This document shows, in pieces, positions 6,558 to 7,659 of a stretch of 7,659 bases of DNA (positions are counted from its first letter, which is position 1; the number at the start of each line of letters is the position of its first letter). The position numbers and the translations under genes are program-made. Origin of the DNA: an uncultured Campylobacter sp. GTDB taxonomy: Bacteria; Campylobacterota; Campylobacteria; Campylobacterales; Campylobacteraceae. The notes under the pieces were generated by a model. It worked only from the letters and a program-made list of their open reading frames with translations, made no database searches and was not told the origin of the DNA. The DNA lies in the NCBI RefSeq assembly GCF_947255105.1, contig NZ_CAMYFP010000022.1, positions 1 to 7,659 on the forward strand, read 5' to 3'.

Positions 6558-7029
6558 TACTATCCTTAATAAATTTAACCACCTCTTGTGGAACTAGATG
6601 GTCAATTTTGCCTTTGTGAAAAAGTATAGAGCGGACAACAGAGCTGCTTATAAAGGCATATTTTAGGCTTGGCATAAGAAAAACTGTCTCTATTTTGTCA
6701 CAAAGCGATGAGTTTGCATAGTTCATCTGCAACTCATACTCAAAGTCGCTAACCGCTCTAAGTCCTCTTATGATGTAGAAGCTATTTAGCTCTTTTGCCA
6801 ACTCAACCAAAAGTCCATCAAAGGTGATGACTTTGGCATTTTTTACCAAATTTAAGCAACTTTGTGCCATCACTAGTCTATCATCTAGACTAAAATAGGG
6901 CTTTTTCTCTTCATTTATTGCAATTGCAACAATCACTTCATCAAAAATAGCGGCCGCTCTTTTGATAACATCTAGATGTCCGTTAGTTATGGGATCAAAT
7001 GTGCCAGGATATAGACAAATTTTTTTCAT
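6541..7029 (-). CDS. coaD: Phosphopantetheine adenylyltransferase
   Basis: The 162-residue nucleotidyltransferase joins ATP and 4'-phosphopantetheine to give dephospho-CoA (EC 2.7.7.3), the penultimate step of coenzyme A synthesis, normally as a hexamer. The N-terminus carries YPGTFDPITNGH with catalytic H18 in the (T/H)xGH signature. IIRGLR (about 86-91) with the following SDFEYELQM block and ISSSVVR (about 127-133) are the other family signatures. The length is typical. The frame is open 20 codons further upstream to 7089, inside ubiX, but the family N-terminus MKKICLYPGTFDP begins at ATG 7029, which has GGAG at 7035-7038 five bases ahead. Only 1 nt separates it from the ubiX stop. Confidence 0.96.
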   Translation of the reverse strand: MKKICLYPGTFDPITNGHLDVIKRAAAIFDEVIVAIAINEEKKPYFSLDDRLVMAQSCLNLVKNAKVITFDGLLVELAKELNSFYIIRGLRAVSDFEYELQMNYANSSLCDKIETVFLMPSLKYAFISSSVVRSILFHKGKIDHLVPQEVVKFIKDSNVYRI

Positions 7030-7030
7030 T

Positions 7031-7585
7031 TTAGCTCCATCTTTTGTAAATTTCATGCCTAACGCCAAGTAAGTCAAGCCACTTTCCAACTATAAACTTT
7101 TGCATTTGCTCTAAATTTGTAGCGCCGCTATAGCCGCCAAGAACAGGCGGAGCGATAATAACTCCTAGTTTTGAAAGTGCTGTCATCTGTGAAAGCGATA
7201 TGGTGGAGTAGGGCATCTCTCTTGGTGCTAAGATAAGCTCTCTTTTCTCTTTGATGGCAACTGCTGCGGCTCTTGTGGTAAGTGTGTCACTTATACCGCT
7301 ACTTATCTTGGCTAAGGTATTCATAGAGCAGGGCGCAATTATTGTTTTGTCTATTTGAAAAGAGCCAGAAGCAGGGGCGCTATATAAATTTTTATCATCA
7401 AAAAAGGTTACACTTGGATAGTTTGAGATATCTATAGTAAAATTATTTTCTTTTTCTAAGACAACCTTTGCGCCATCGCTAACTATAGCATAGAGCTTCG
7501 CATCGCTAAATTTCATAAGATTTTCTAAAAGAATAAGACCGATAGTTGCAAGACTTGCGCCGGTGATTGATAGAAGTATTTTCAT
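7031..7585 (-). CDS. ubiX: Flavin prenyltransferase UbiX
   Basis: The 184-residue flavoprotein of the UbiX/Pad1 family attaches dimethylallyl to FMN to make prenyl-FMN (EC 2.5.1.129), the cofactor of UbiD-type decarboxylases. The family order is clear: an N-terminal ITGAS flavin-phosphate motif (7-11), APCSMNTLAKI (84-94), IKEKR-LILAPRE (111-123) with K112 and E123 as likely active-site residues, the PPV block (146-148), and LDLLG near the C-terminus. Deviations from the common pattern are L after GAS instead of G, REMPY for RETPL, and K168 where most relatives have an arginine in VGR-LD. As Campylobacter makes menaquinone by the futalosine route, a UbiD-like decarboxylase there is the probable client; this is an inference and no ubiD is in the window. 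It begins 19 nt after the tRNA-Gly 3' end with no clear Shine-Dalgarno. Confidence 0.92.
   Translation of the reverse strand: MKILLSITGASLATIGLILLENLMKFSDAKLYAIVSDGAKVVLEKENNFTIDISNYPSVTFFDDKNLYSAPASGSFQIDKTIIAPCSMNTLAKISSGISDTLTTRAAAVAIKEKRELILAPREMPYSTISLSQMTALSKLGVIIAPPVLGGYSGATNLEQMQKFIVGKWLDLLGVRHEIYKRWS
7035..7038 (-). promoter_or_regulatory. Ribosome binding site that fixes the coaD start
   Basis: GGAG on the minus strand lies 5 nt before ATG 7029, and its spacer contains the ubiX TAA (7031-7033). Ribosomes ending ubiX would finish directly on this site, which suits coupled translation. It supports 7029 over the longer open frame starting at 7089. Confidence 0.8.
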
Positions 7586-7604
7586 CTTGATAACTTAAAA
7601 CTTG

Positions 7605-7659
7605 TGGAGCGGGAAACGAGAGTCGAACTCGCGACCCCAACCATGGCAAGGTCGTGCTC
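7605..7659 (-). tRNA. tRNA-Gly (anticodon GCC), 3' part only
   Basis: Reading the minus strand, the visible 55 nt give the end of the D-arm (GAGC), an anticodon stem CGACC/GGTTG around the loop TTGCCAT with anticodon GCC, a T-arm GCGAG-TTCGACT-CTCGT, the 3' acceptor strand TTCCCGC, discriminator T and an encoded CCA. It closely resembles E. coli tRNA-Gly(GCC), whose acceptor starts GCGGGAA. The 5' acceptor strand and most of the D-arm lie beyond the right edge. No terminator follows, so it is probably co-transcribed with ubiX. Confidence 0.95.

Larger units (their letters stand above)
1064..7659 (-). other. Probable operon tRNA-Gly-ubiX-coaD-tmk-hisS-speA-cysE-aspB
   Basis: Seven genes on one strand are joined by gaps of 1 nt (ubiX/coaD) and 2 nt (speA/cysE) and overlaps of 17 (coaD/tmk), 13 (tmk/hisS), 8 (hisS/speA) and 4 nt (cysE/aspB). 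No internal terminator or obvious promoter is visible. The tRNA is 19 nt ahead. The main promoter is outside the window. One long transcript is inferred, not shown. Confidence 0.8.

Noticed and set aside
7030..7089. A 20-residue N-terminal extension of CoaD
   Set aside because: It lies inside ubiX, has no ribosome binding site and does not fit the family N-terminus, which begins at ATG 7029.

Overview
The window looks like chromosomal DNA from a Campylobacter-type bacterium (Campylobacterota). The evidence is low G+C by eye (roughly 35-40% in spot counts), a T-rich extended -10 promoter without a clear -35, and the gene order ubiX-coaD-tmk-hisS-speA-cysE-aspB. From memory this is the order found in Campylobacter jejuni. 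The species cannot be named from the sequence, but the tRNA-Gly directly upstream of ubiX differs from the C. jejuni arrangement as I remember it, where flgA is there.

Layout: positions 1-149 are non-coding and unusually structured. They hold five perfect copies of a 13-bp tandem repeat (1-65, touching the window edge), a duplicated 10-mer, a 20-bp perfect palindrome (93-112), an extended -10 (115-123) and a strong ribosome binding site (140-144). This region drives a single plus-strand gene (150-1031) for an acetamidase/formamidase family protein. An intrinsic terminator hairpin (1038-1065) separates it from the convergent block that fills the rest of the window.

The minus-strand block (7659 down to 1064) starts with the 3' part of a tRNA-Gly(GCC). 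Nineteen bases later come seven genes: ubiX (flavin prenyltransferase), coaD (phosphopantetheine adenylyltransferase), tmk (thymidylate kinase), hisS (histidyl-tRNA synthetase), speA (biosynthetic arginine decarboxylase), cysE (serine acetyltransferase) and aspB (PLP aminotransferase). Every junction is a 1-2 nt gap or a 4-17 nt overlap, so this is almost certainly one operon with likely translational coupling. Its promoter lies beyond the right edge. The products are housekeeping enzymes from different pathways: cofactor supply (UbiX, CoaD), dTTP supply, translation, polyamine synthesis, cysteine synthesis and amino-acid transamination.

I see no new multi-gene system, phage, IS element, CRISPR or defence locus. 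The least ordinary part is the control region of the amidase gene: a tandem repeat array, a possible degenerate repeat copy covering the ribosome binding site, and an operator-like palindrome just upstream of the -10.
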